Shown here: one piece after another, positions 10,301 through 17,876 of the stretch
Position numbering within the stretch: the first letter of the stretch is position 1
How the letters are laid out: every line of letters starts with the position of its first letter
NCBI GenBank assembly: GCA_016713175.1
Contig: JADJPQ010000006.1
Span: 62,001 to 126,000, forward strand
DNA: 64,000 nt
Direction: 5' to 3'
Source of the DNA: Planctomycetota bacterium
GTDB taxonomy: Bacteria; Planctomycetota; UBA1135; UBA2386
The notes under the pieces: generated by a model
Database searches by the model: none
What the model saw: the letters and a program-made list of their open reading frames with translations, nothing else
What the model was told of the DNA's origin: nothing
Program-made: the position numbers and the translations under genes

Positions 10301-10620
10301 CCGAACGCTGCCTGATCGTCGTCGATCGCCGCGATCGCGCCGACCACCAGCCGACGCCTGGCCGACCAGACCGCGACGGCCACGACGATCAGGGCGAATG
10401 CCCCGAGCACGTAGGTCGCGTCGAGCAAGGGCCATGGCACCGGCACCTCGGGCAGCAGCTGCCACCACCAGCGCTGCCCCTGCTCCAGCCCCCATGCCAC
10501 CGCCGCGATCGCACCCAACGACGCCGGAATCCAGACCAGGGGATGGCGCAGCGGCACCAGCAGAAAACGCAGCAGGCGCGTCGCCAGCCACACCACACGC
10601 AGCAACAGTCCGTCGAGCAC
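7366..10620 (-). CDS. Large membrane-anchored TPR protein
   Basis: A protein of about 1084 residues. The N-terminus has two hydrophobic segments (RVVWLATRLLRFLLV through AIAAVAWGLE, and a second around YVLGAFALIVVAVAVWSA), followed by a basic stop-transfer stretch. The rest is helical with many tetratricopeptide-like units (for example VGWHNLGVVYTELGRLEAAQQAF and YRELGEAHMALAQWEGAVPAF), ending Pro-rich (KLPVPVPPAA). It is probably an inner-membrane scaffold with a long cytoplasmic TPR arm; no enzyme motif is visible. I place the start at GTG 10620, just before the first hydrophobic segment; a longer frame to 10761 would overlap the divergent selenoprotein gene. It lies 83 nt upstream of the repeat-protein gene on the same strand. 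Confidence 0.8.
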   Translation of the reverse strand: MLDGLLLRVVWLATRLLRFLLVPLRHPLVWIPASLGAIAAVAWGLEQGQRWWWQLLPEVPVPWPLLDATYVLGAFALIVVAVAVWSARRRLVVGAIAAIDDDQAAFGKGLGGLIAAQLIELRDLFTQFDEHRARGAEQAVLIEAPLPTLQEAISSQATLGLGPFQVPVGVLAGLFGRLVRGPRISGQVGKDGAARVIALELHGVARTRSWVVSAPMEHAGEPSRSQQDLAQELACRIFAAIALPAEVQWRALQHFVAGLRAFRRAQHAPQDRRANLREAERHLVAAVTTDDRLDVGWHNLGVVYTELGRLEAAQQAFARSNTAPGGHWRLLYPMAWNQWQQALAIAAAHPTVAVAQLQQAGDLVAQARLVAPSTFQHALTWNLAGLVAHDRWQIERDVMVLAEGAVAFRKAVRLAWWAMCGALLAGADSAAARLRREQTRDHAAATLRNIAFLYVLAAKDPTASRWIRWLAALRARRSLLLVRALAPWIVDTHETLALLAGDARQWGRARRHAAAAVTHAAGDPDRRCTLALAEAHRDRLDAALRSCQRAADRVGELGVGARARVLEALRVLTVRIGAIRTAIAPSTRARARKAPVALAWALAGHRLLGYGAVLEQLRAWQAEPSKAEPLLQQLEQAVAAVRERLERFPEIEARRAELHRQGAVGIAAFEAFVQQRETAGMPWEAAIANEGLARVLLDAGRPKDAEVRLRQAIDWFGRVHREQVRKRGLQGLLARALRWQNRLADALEAAQAGVDEDPLSSYDYRELGEAHMALAQWEGAVPAFTSALRFAPDDADLHRFLGQCLLRRTRAPDERAQRRQDLAQAIDHLQTALEVGKSPAFLRFTEHLLARVLAAAQRDAEAIAHLRVLERRQYCLTAIRLHLADCLLTTHAWQEAEERFVALAAELAPKDAAEANAMIDGGADDDVPRGIAAAYAYLGLASTLIDRRIAAADALAAVDQAEGCLRDLTDAKLKRTWIGNCARFRGRAQLVSGDHEAACRSLESAARADPRPEVFVNLSAAVAHRAAAHAAGSSRDEGFAAAREHLAQARRLDIDGVCERELAEAQRLLEALEPKLPVPVPPAA

Positions 10621-10729
10621 ACACCGATGATACCGGCGGTCCGGCACCAGGACCGGAATCCCCACGCCGATGCTGCAAGACCGCCATTCGTTCGTATTGT
10701 CCCGCCCTTCCCCAACCGGAGTTCCACTT

Positions 10730-11722
10730 TTGACCAAGCAGACGATCCTGGGCGTTGCCACACTGGCCGCGACCCTGCTGTTCGCCGCGTCGGCGGTGGC
10801 TCAGGGCCCATCGCAGGACCAACTCAAGGCCAACAAAGCCGAGAAGTTGAAGAAAGAGTTCGCCACTGCGGCCCCCTGGATCACCGACTACGACAAGGCC
10901 CGCGAGGAAGCGAAGAAGAGCGACAGGCTGATCTTCGCCTACTTCACCCGCAGCTACGCGCCTTGACCACCATGCAACCAGCTCGAGGGCGGTCCGCTCC
11001 TCGAACCCGCGTTCGCTGAGTTCTGCAAGGGCGTCGTTCCCTTCCTGCACATCACCACCCACGTCGAAGGCGATCCGTACCAGGATCTGCTGTCCGAGAA
11101 GGGCGGTGGCGGCTTCCCGTATCTGTGCGTGCTCGACATCGATGGTTCGATGCTGCAAGCCCAGTCGTACGAGACCGGCTTCAATGCCGCCGAGTTCCAG
11201 AAGACGGTCGATGCCGCCAAGGCGATCAAGACCGAACTCGCCGAACTGACCGCCAAGGCCGGCAAGGGCGACCGCGAGGCCGCGATCGCGCTGCTGCAGA
11301 GGGAGATCGACCTGAATCGCATCGGCGCTGCCGACGCGAAGAAGAAGGTCGCTGAGTTGAAGATCGATGGCGACGTCAAGAAGGCGATCGGCGTCAAGCT
11401 GGCCAAGTCCGAGGTCAGCGAACTGGTCGGCAAGATCCGGGGTCAGGACGACAAGGAGAACATAGCGAAGGCGGCGGATGCGCTGCTGGTCATGGTCAAC
11501 GAAGGTCGCATCCCGGAGGAAGGCCGGGAGCAGTTCAACATGTGGATGGTGCTGTTCCTGCACGGCCAGGCGACCAAGAACGTCGACATGCTGACCAAGG
11601 CGCTGGCCGGCGCTGATGGCATGAACCCCAAGAACCCGCGCTTCATCGACGCCATCAAGAAGGCGCTCGAGGAAGCGAAGGCCGACGGCGACAAGAAGGA
11701 AGAAGGCAAGGACGGCAAGTAG
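10730..11722 (+). CDS. Secreted thioredoxin-fold protein, probable selenoprotein (UPPC active site)
   Basis: A 330-residue exported protein if the in-frame TGA at 10964-10966 is read through. A signal peptide (TKQTILGVATLAATLLFAASAVAQ) is followed by a thioredoxin-like domain: SDRLIFAYFTRSYAP, then TGA-CCA-CCA-TGC (U79-Pro-Pro-Cys82), a helix, VVPFLHITTHV, and a GGGGFPYL cis-proline loop. Both halves are in the same frame with no indel, and the protein pattern continues straight through the TGA. A SECIS-like hairpin follows at 10983-11004. The C-terminal half is a Lys/Glu-rich helical region of unknown role. The start is TTG 10730, with GGAG about 8 nt upstream; ATG 10670 is possible but would precede the signal peptide with 20 odd residues. 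Otherwise it is a nonsense-mutated CxxC protein. Other genes here use TGA as stop, so this is not a code change. Confidence 0.75.
10983..11004 (+). promoter_or_regulatory. SECIS-like hairpin for UGA recoding
   Basis: Starting 16 nt after the TGA, the sequence can fold as TCGAGG / CCTCGA (6 bp, 10983-10988 with 10999-11004), one bulged T (10998), GCG / CGC (3 bp), and a 3-nt apical loop GTC. The GU in the loop follows a G-C closing pair, and the loop begins 25 nt after the TGA. Bacterial SECIS elements are known to sit inside the coding sequence just after the UGA, with a short loop containing an exposed G/GU and often a bulged U. In E. coli fdhF the bulge is on the 5' arm; here it is on the 3' arm. 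The fit is by eye. Confidence 0.6.
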
Positions 11723-11733
11723 CCGTTCCTCAT

Positions 11734-11759
11734 GCCGGTCCGCAGCGGTGCGGACCGGC
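11734..11759. terminator. Perfect inverted repeat, terminator-like, after the selenoprotein gene
   Basis: An 11-bp perfect stem (GCCGGTCCGCA with TGCGGACCGGC) around a 4-nt GCGG loop, 12 nt after the selenoprotein stop. No T-run follows on either strand, so it may work as a factor-assisted or bidirectional terminator. It lies between this gene and the end of the truncated gene on the opposite strand. Confidence 0.6.
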
Positions 11760-11770
11760 CGTTCGCCGCC

Positions 11771-11872
11771 TCAGCGACCGATCACGAGCCGCAGGCCGCG
11801 CGACAGCGCGACGCCTTGCGTTCCCTGGGTCGACAAAATCGCCGCCTGGAAGGACCTCTGGGCGCCGACCGC
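11771..11872 (-). pseudogene. C-terminal remnant of a secreted protein sharing the repeat protein's end domain
   Basis: On the minus strand the last 32 codons of a lost gene survive: about VGAQRSFQAAILSTQG, then VALSRGLRLVIGR and a TGA stop at 11771-11773. They align with the end of the ELWxSDGT-repeat protein (QFFCQYAVIDQGA, then LALSGGLRLMLGQ). The similarity stops near 11872, immediately before an AT-rich promoter-like stretch. No start, signal peptide or upstream domain is present, so the rest of the gene was removed or displaced. This marks the left edge of the apparent island. Confidence 0.65.
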
Positions 11873-11878
11873 AGGCCG

Positions 11879-11905
11879 TTGCCTTTTTATGCTCTACAGT
11901 ATAAT
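11879..11905 (+). promoter_or_regulatory. Sigma-70-type promoter of the island ATPase
   Basis: A perfect TATAAT at 11900-11905 lies 21 nt upstream of the ATPase ATG. A TTGCCT at 11879-11884 could be the -35 box, with a short 15-bp spacer. The surrounding 40 bp (TTTTTATGC through CGCATAATC) is the most AT-rich stretch I noticed in the window, which stands out in this GC-rich DNA and fits a foreign origin. Confidence 0.5.
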
Positions 11906-11926
11906 ATCACTGCGCATAATCTTGCC

Positions 11927-13328
11927 ATGGACTGGATGAACCGTACTGCCGAACTGGCCCGCCTCGACCGCCTGCTCGGTCGCCGCGACGGCTCGCTCGC
12001 GGTGATCTGGGGCCGGCGCCGGATCGGCAAGACGCGGCTCCTGGTCGAGTGGACGAACCGGTCGTCTGGCGTCTACTTCGTCGGTGACACCGCCAGCGCG
12101 CCGGATCAGCGCCGCCGTCTCGCCGAGAGCCTCGCGACGCGCTTGCCGGGCTTTGCCGACGTGGACTACCGCGACTGGCACGGACTGCTGACCCGCCTCG
12201 CCCAGGAGGCCCGAACACGTGCGTTCCGCGGCCCGATCGTGCTCGACGAACTGCCGTTCCTCGTGCTGGCCTCCCCTGAGCTCCCGGGCACGCTGCAGCG
12301 CTTCCTCGACCACGACGCCAGGCAGGCCGGTCTCATCCTCGCGATCGCCGGTTCCAGCCAGCACATGATGCAGGGCCTCGTCCTCGACGAATCGGCGCCA
12401 CTGTTCGGCCGCGCCACCGAGGCGTTCGCCGTGCGCCCGCTCGCCCCGCGGTGGCTCGGGGCGGCGCTGGGCCTCCGCAGCGCCAGGCAGATCGTCGCGG
12501 CGTGGAGCGTGTGGGGCGGCGTGCCGCGATACTGGGAGCTGGCCACGGCATTCGCCGACCGTCGAGCAGCCGTTCACGACCTGGTGCTCGATCCCGCGGG
12601 CGTCCTGCACGACGAACCGTCGCGCCTGCTGCAGGAAGAACTGCCGCCCGCGATCGGTCTGCGCCCGATCCTGGACGCGATCGGTGCCGGCATGCACCGG
12701 GTCAGCGAGATCGCGGGCCGCATCGGCTCGCCCGTCACGGCGATGGCCCGTGCGATGACGCGGCTCGTCGAGCTCGGCTTCGTCGTGCGGGAGACACCCT
12801 TTGGCGAACCCGAACGTTCGACCAAGCGCTCGCTCTATCGGCTCGCCGATCCGTTCCTGCGGTTGTGGTTCGCGCTCGTTCCGCACAAGCGGGCGCTGCT
12901 GCTGCAGACGGATCGGGCGGGTCGCCTGGCGTTGTTCGACCAGCGCGCGGCGCAGCTCGACGCGGCGAGCTGGGAGGAACTGTGCCGCCTGGCGGTGCCG
13001 GGCCTCGGCGACCAGCTCGGCGCCGACTTCGGGCCCGCGCAGCGCTACTGGGGCGGCAATGGTCCGGGAGTGGGATGTCGTCGCCAGCGCCACGCGGAAC
13101 GACACGGTGCTGCTCGGCGAGGTGACGTGGTCCGACCGACCGCTGAGCACCGAGGCGCTGCTGCAAGCCCACGCGCAGCTCGTCGCCAAGGGCCGCCCGC
13201 CGTCGGCGATGGGCAAGGTCGTGCATGCGCTGTTCGTGCCGACGCTGCCGCGGTCGCGGTCGCGGCGCTTGCCGGCCGACGTTCGCCTGATCGATGCCCG
13301 TGCCGTTCTGGGCGCGGTTCGCGACTGA
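11927..13328 (+). pseudogene. DUF234-type AAA ATPase, frameshifted
   Basis: A P-loop ATPase of the archaeal-type/DUF234 family, about 466 residues if repaired. Visible parts: start MDWMNRTAELARLD, Walker A near WGRRRIGKTRL, a Walker B-like IVLDELPFL, AGSSQHMMQ, a winged-helix segment (GAGMHRVSEIAGRIGSP) and the DUF234-like end SLYRLADPFLRLWF. Near 13066 the frame changes by one nucleotide: AQRYWGGNG is in one frame and REWDVVASATRND, to the TGA at 13328, in the next. One extra base in GGTCCGGGAGTGGG explains it. The family is of uncertain function and often sits on mobile DNA. It is probably inactive, unless the extra base is a sequencing error. Confidence 0.75.
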
Positions 13329-13339
13329 GCGACACGGCC

Positions 13340-13735
13340 TCAGGGCAACTGGAACGCCTCGTCCTTCAGCAGGACCTTGTCGAAGGTCGCGACCGCCGTG
13401 CAACCCGCACCGCGCGCCTGCTCGCGCAGCACGTAGTCGGCGAAGTCGCCATTGCCGGTGCCAAACGCATCGAGCGCGCGGGCGACGACGTCGGGTTCGG
13501 CGAACGTCAACTGCCGCACCGTCAGCAGCCGGCGCAGCGCGTCGACGATCGCGGTGCGTTGGTGGCCGTAGCCAGCCTGGAGAACCCACACCAGCTCGCA
13601 CAGTACCAGCACCGGAACATACGCGGTGTCGTCACTCGCCTCGAGCCGCGCCAGCAGGCGCAGCGCCTGCTGCACCTGCCCCGGATCGTCGCGCACCAGG
13701 ATCCGCACGAGGATGTTGGTGTCGAGCGCGATCAT
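13340..13735 (-). CDS. PIN-domain ribonuclease, VapC-like toxin (no antitoxin seen)
   Basis: A 131-residue PIN-domain protein, the usual size for VapC toxins, which cleave RNA and are normally neutralised by a VapB antitoxin encoded just upstream. The acidic active-site pattern is present: Asp5 in MIALDTNIL, Glu in VLCELVWVL, Asp in GNGDFADYVL, and Asp in VATFDKVLL. Start ATG 13735. Directly upstream on its strand there is no antitoxin gene, only the cut end of a membrane glycosyltransferase gene read in another frame. It is therefore an orphan toxin-type gene, perhaps one that lost its partner when the island junction formed. Convergent with the ATPase gene. Confidence 0.85.
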   Translation of the reverse strand: MIALDTNILVRILVRDDPGQVQQALRLLARLEASDDTAYVPVLVLCELVWVLQAGYGHQRTAIVDALRRLLTVRQLTFAEPDVVARALDAFGTGNGDFADYVLREQARGAGCTAVATFDKVLLKDEAFQLP

Positions 13736-13739
13736 CGCC

Positions 13740-14189
13740 GCCCTGCGGCGGCGCGGTCTCGAGCGCGTCCGGATGGGCCGACCAGGTCTGGTAGACCACC
13801 ATCGGTGACAGCGTGCCAAACAGCAGTGCCCGCGCGCGCAGCGGCGCCTGTTCGGGGTCGGGCAGCACGGTTCGCAGCAGCTGCAATGCCGCCGCGACCA
13901 TCGCGATGACGCCGATTGCCGAAGCCAGCATCAGTCCGATGTGGGTGCCGTACCATGCCACCAGCGGCGCCGCCGACCACGAGAATCCGATCGGCTTGTC
14001 GTACGACAGCCGCGAATCGGCAATCACCGGCAGTGGATTGCAGCCGTGCGCGAGCAGGTGTTCGGCGACGCGCGCGTAGACGAGACTGTTGCGCACCAAC
14101 GGCTGATCGAGATTGACCAGGATGGCCAGAATGCCAAGCGCAATGACCGCCATGGCGGCAACGAAGTCGCCTGGCGGTCGCGGCCTCAA
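13740..14189 (-). pseudogene. N-terminal fragment of a membrane glycosyltransferase (GT39/ArnT-like)
   Basis: About 150 residues resembling the start of a polytopic mannosyl/aminoarabinosyl-type transferase: TM1 (AMAVIALGILAILV), the first extracytoplasmic loop (YARVAEHLLAHG, then SRLSYDKPIGFSW) and a second hydrophobic segment (LMLASAIGVIAMVAAALQLL). Complete members are typically 450-600 residues with about ten or more membrane spans. Here the similarity ends near 13757 (SAHPDALET), and the same DNA becomes the start of the PIN gene. It starts at TTG 14189, overlapping the hydrolase stop in a TTGA junction, so it was once the second gene of that operon. The missing part is not elsewhere in the window. 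Confidence 0.65.
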
Positions 14190-15034
14190 TCGAGCCACGC
14201 CGGGGCCTTCGGCAACTGCCGGTTCGAGTCGCCATCGTGCTGGATCACCAGCGTCGCCCCATGCTCTTGCAGCAGCGCTTGCACACGCGCCATCGACCGG
14301 ACGGTCATTGCGCGATCGAAGTTGGAAATCGGCGTCCGGCGCTGCTGCCAGTTGCTCTGCATGTGGACGACATCGCCGGACAGCAGCAGTGGTCGGCGTC
14401 CCGCAAGCCGCACCAGCAGCGACTGGTGGCCCGGCGTGTGGCCGGGCGTCGCCAGCAGCACGCAGGAACCATCGCCGAAGACATCCTGATCGCCGTGCAG
14501 CAGGACATGGTTGCCGCCGCGCAGCGCCGCGTAGCCGTTCGCGTCGTAGCCGAACTTCTCCGGCGTCGGCCCGAACGCCGCTGCGTGCTCCGCCGCCTGG
14601 ACCAGCAGCGTCGCGCCGGCAAACAGTCTGCTGTTGCCGGCGTGATCGATGTGGAAGTGCGACAATGCCAGATGCGTGATGTCGCCAGGGGCAATGCCGA
14701 TGTCGCGCAACTGGTCGATGAGCGGTCGTCGCACTCTCACACGGATCGAGTCGCCGAGCGCCAGCCCGTCCGGCATCGCCGCGATCTCGTCGGCAAATCC
14801 TGTCTCCCACAAGAGCAGCCCATGGCGATGCCGGATCAGGTAGCAGTGGTTGGCGAACACCCACGGTCGACTGGCCTCGGCCGTTCCGGTCCAACGCGAG
14901 ACGTCCTGGGCGTGGCACTCGCCGACTTCGAACACATACAGTCTGTCGACGACGCCTCGGGGTTGGCCGACGGTCGCACAGGCTGCGGCAAGCAGGCTCG
15001 CGGCGAACGCGGCTGGGTGTGCGGCTCCGGACAT
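14186..15034 (-). CDS. Metallo-beta-lactamase-fold hydrolase (N-acyl homoserine lactonase-like)
   Basis: About 282 residues with an MBL-fold metal site: SHFHIDHAG (HxHxDH), a second His in TPGHTPGHQ, Asp in SGDVVH and a late His in VIQHDGDSN. The overall plan resembles the AiiA/AttM lactonase branch, which hydrolyses lactone signals, but many MBL enzymes share these motifs and the substrate cannot be assigned. The N-terminus is hydrophobic (AAFAASLLAAACATV), suggesting export or membrane association. I chose ATG 15034 because an AGGTG lies just upstream; GTG 15085 is an alternative. It is followed by the coupled glycosyltransferase fragment. Confidence 0.8.
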   Translation of the reverse strand: MSGAAHPAAFAASLLAAACATVGQPRGVVDRLYVFEVGECHAQDVSRWTGTAEASRPWVFANHCYLIRHRHGLLLWETGFADEIAAMPDGLALGDSIRVRVRRPLIDQLRDIGIAPGDITHLALSHFHIDHAGNSRLFAGATLLVQAAEHAAAFGPTPEKFGYDANGYAALRGGNHVLLHGDQDVFGDGSCVLLATPGHTPGHQSLLVRLAGRRPLLLSGDVVHMQSNWQQRRTPISNFDRAMTVRSMARVQALLQEHGATLVIQHDGDSNRQLPKAPAWLD

Positions 15035-15282
15035 CAGGACACCTACGGCGGGGGCGGCCGGCGTGCAGGTCGGTGTTGTGCTCACGCGCCGGCCCCGTCA
15101 AGCAGGCGTCAGAACCGCTGCGACCTCCGCCAGATCGAGGCAAGGAACAGGAGATCGCCGCCGAGACCCGGCATGCGTGCTTGGGGAGTATCGCGTCCTT
15201 GCGATTCCGGCATGCGGCGTTCACGCACGGCCACAACGCGCCGCCTTCCCGGCAACCCGCCTCTCCGCTACCCTTCCCGAGA

Positions 15283-15675
15283 GTGCCGAAGCCCCTGGAC
15301 GACACCGCCACCTCCACCTTCCCCCAGTGGGTAGCCTGGGGCAGCCTCGTCCTCGCGCTCGCCCTCTTCTTCGGCAACACCACCGACGCCCTCCGCGAAC
15401 AGGACGACCTCGCCCGCCTGCGCGCCGAGATCCTGACCAAACGGATGGAGTTCGACGACGCCCTCGCCCGCGCCCGCCCCGGCACGCCAGGCATGGCCGG
15501 CGACCAGGAAGACCTCCAATCCCTCCTCGTCGCCATCGACCGCCTCGGCTACACCCCCGCCGAACTGTTGCAGCACTACCCAGAACCGCCGCCAACCCCC
15601 ACCCCCGATGGCGACGACGCCCCACCGGTGCCGCCCGCCGACCCTTCCTCCGGCACCCAGCCGACGAATCGCTGA
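15283..15675 (+). CDS. Small single-pass membrane protein with Pro-rich tail
   Basis: A 130-residue protein starting at GTG 15283, with one membrane helix (VAWGSLVLALALFFG, about residues 17-33), a charged helical middle (LRAEILTKRMEFDDALARAR) and a C-terminal tail rich in Pro, Asp and Thr. No family recognised. It lies 180 nt upstream of the MoxR operon on the same strand, so it could share its promoter or be an independent gene. The 248 bp before it, shared with the divergent hydrolase gene, holds nothing I recognise. Confidence 0.55.
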   Translation: MPKPLDDTATSTFPQWVAWGSLVLALALFFGNTTDALREQDDLARLRAEILTKRMEFDDALARARPGTPGMAGDQEDLQSLLVAIDRLGYTPAELLQHYPEPPPTPTPDGDDAPPVPPADPSSGTQPTNR

Positions 15676-15855
15676 CCGAACCGGCCACCTGCCCCCGCCG
15701 ATTTCCACTTCGGCCTGAAGTTTCCCTGACGGACTTCCCGTCTCAGCAGTCCAAGACCCCGGGTGCACGCGCTACGCTTCCGCCCCACCGACCTCGCGCC
15801 GCATCGCTTCGGCCCGTAGTTGGACAGCCCCTCTTCCGAGCGACCCCACACGAAC

Positions 15856-16908
<1,053 letters not shown>

Positions 16909-16958
16909 GCCAGTCCTGAGGCCCGACCCCGGTCGGGCCCGTTCCAACAGGAGCACCC

Positions 16959-17873
16959 ATGGCCGAGACCGCCACCAACTACCTGGACCCCAAGGTCCTC
17001 AACAAGGTCGCGCGGCTGGAGCTGCGCGCCCGCCTCGTCGTCGAAGGCTTCGTCAACGGCATGCACCAGTCGCCGTACCGCGGCTTCTCGGTGGAGTTCG
17101 CGCAACACCGCGAGTACGTGCCCGGCGACGACCTGCGCTACCTCGACTGGAAGATCTTCGGCAAGTCGGACCGCTTCGTGATCAAGCAGTTCGAGGAGGA
17201 GACCAACCTGCGCGCGCACCTGTTCCTCGACCAGAGCGAGTCGATGAACTACGCGCACGACGGCGGCATGGCGAAGTTCGACTACGCCGCCACCGGCATC
17301 GCCAGCCTCGCCTACCTGATCCAGCAACAGGCCGACGCCGTCGGTCTGACGATGTTCGACGAGAAGGTCTGCAAGCAGCTGCCGCCGTCGAACACCCGCG
17401 CCAACCTCGGCAACATCTTCCAGAGCCTGGAGCAGGCCAAGGCGCGCAACCAGAAGACGAAGATCGGCGGCGTGCTGCACGAACTCGCCAGCCAGCTGCG
17501 CCAGCGCGGCATGGTGATGATCTTCAGCGATCTGTTCGACAAGCCGGAGGACGTGCTGAAGGGCCTGCGCGAGATCGCCCAACGCGGCCACGACGTCGTG
17601 GTGTTCCACATCCTCGACCGCGACGAAGTCGAGTTCCCGTTCGAACGGATGACGTTGTTCCTGGGCATGGAGCAGATGCCCGAACTGCTGGTCGACCCGA
17701 AGTCGCTCCGCGACGCCTATCTCGCCGAGATCCAAGGGTTCCAGGAGCAGATCAAGAAAGGCTGCCTGCAGCACCGCATCGACTACGTGCGCGTCGTCAA
17801 CAGCACGCCGCTCGACGTCGTCCTGACCAGCTACCTCACCGCCCGCGCCGCCCGCAAGAAGCGCCGCAAGTAA
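16959..17873 (+). CDS. DUF58 domain protein, MoxR partner
   Basis: A 304-residue DUF58 protein with the family signature YRGFSVEFAQHREYVPGDD, LDWKIFGKSDRFVIKQFEEE and a vWA-like metal-site motif DQSESMNY. This branch has no N-terminal membrane helices and is probably cytoplasmic, acting with the MoxR ATPase. A good Shine-Dalgarno sequence (AGGAG) precedes ATG 16959, 50 nt after the MoxR stop. The C-terminus is basic (ARAARKKRRK). The exact role of MoxR-DUF58 pairs is poorly known. Confidence 0.93.
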   Translation: MAETATNYLDPKVLNKVARLELRARLVVEGFVNGMHQSPYRGFSVEFAQHREYVPGDDLRYLDWKIFGKSDRFVIKQFEEETNLRAHLFLDQSESMNYAHDGGMAKFDYAATGIASLAYLIQQQADAVGLTMFDEKVCKQLPPSNTRANLGNIFQSLEQAKARNQKTKIGGVLHELASQLRQRGMVMIFSDLFDKPEDVLKGLREIAQRGHDVVVFHILDRDEVEFPFERMTLFLGMEQMPELLVDPKSLRDAYLAEIQGFQEQIKKGCLQHRIDYVRVVNSTPLDVVLTSYLTARAARKKRRK

Positions 17874-17876
17874 CGC

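Larger units (their letters stand above)
11873..13735. other. Apparent inserted island carrying an ATPase gene and a PIN-domain gene
   Basis: This segment starts where a secreted-protein tail is cut off (11872) and ends where a membrane glycosyltransferase gene is cut off (about 13740). It contains a DUF234-type ATPase gene with an AT-rich promoter and a convergent VapC-like gene. Both are families that move often in bacteria. No transposase, terminal inverted repeat, target duplication or tRNA is visible, and the two broken flanks belong to different genes, so a deletion accompanied or followed the insertion. The boundaries are approximate. Confidence 0.5.

Noticed and set aside
10964..10966. 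TGA as evidence that the organism reassigns TGA
   Set aside because: Other intact genes in the window (protease-like, DUF58-adjacent BatA-like, SafE-like and polA) end in TGA, so TGA is a normal stop here.
8137..11019. A 960-codon plus-strand frame over the TPR gene
   Set aside because: Shadow of the minus-strand TPR gene; no signature and overlaps the selenoprotein gene start.
10960..11130. Frameshift as the explanation of the split thioredoxin gene
   Set aside because: Both parts are in the same frame; only the TGA separates them, so no indel is needed.
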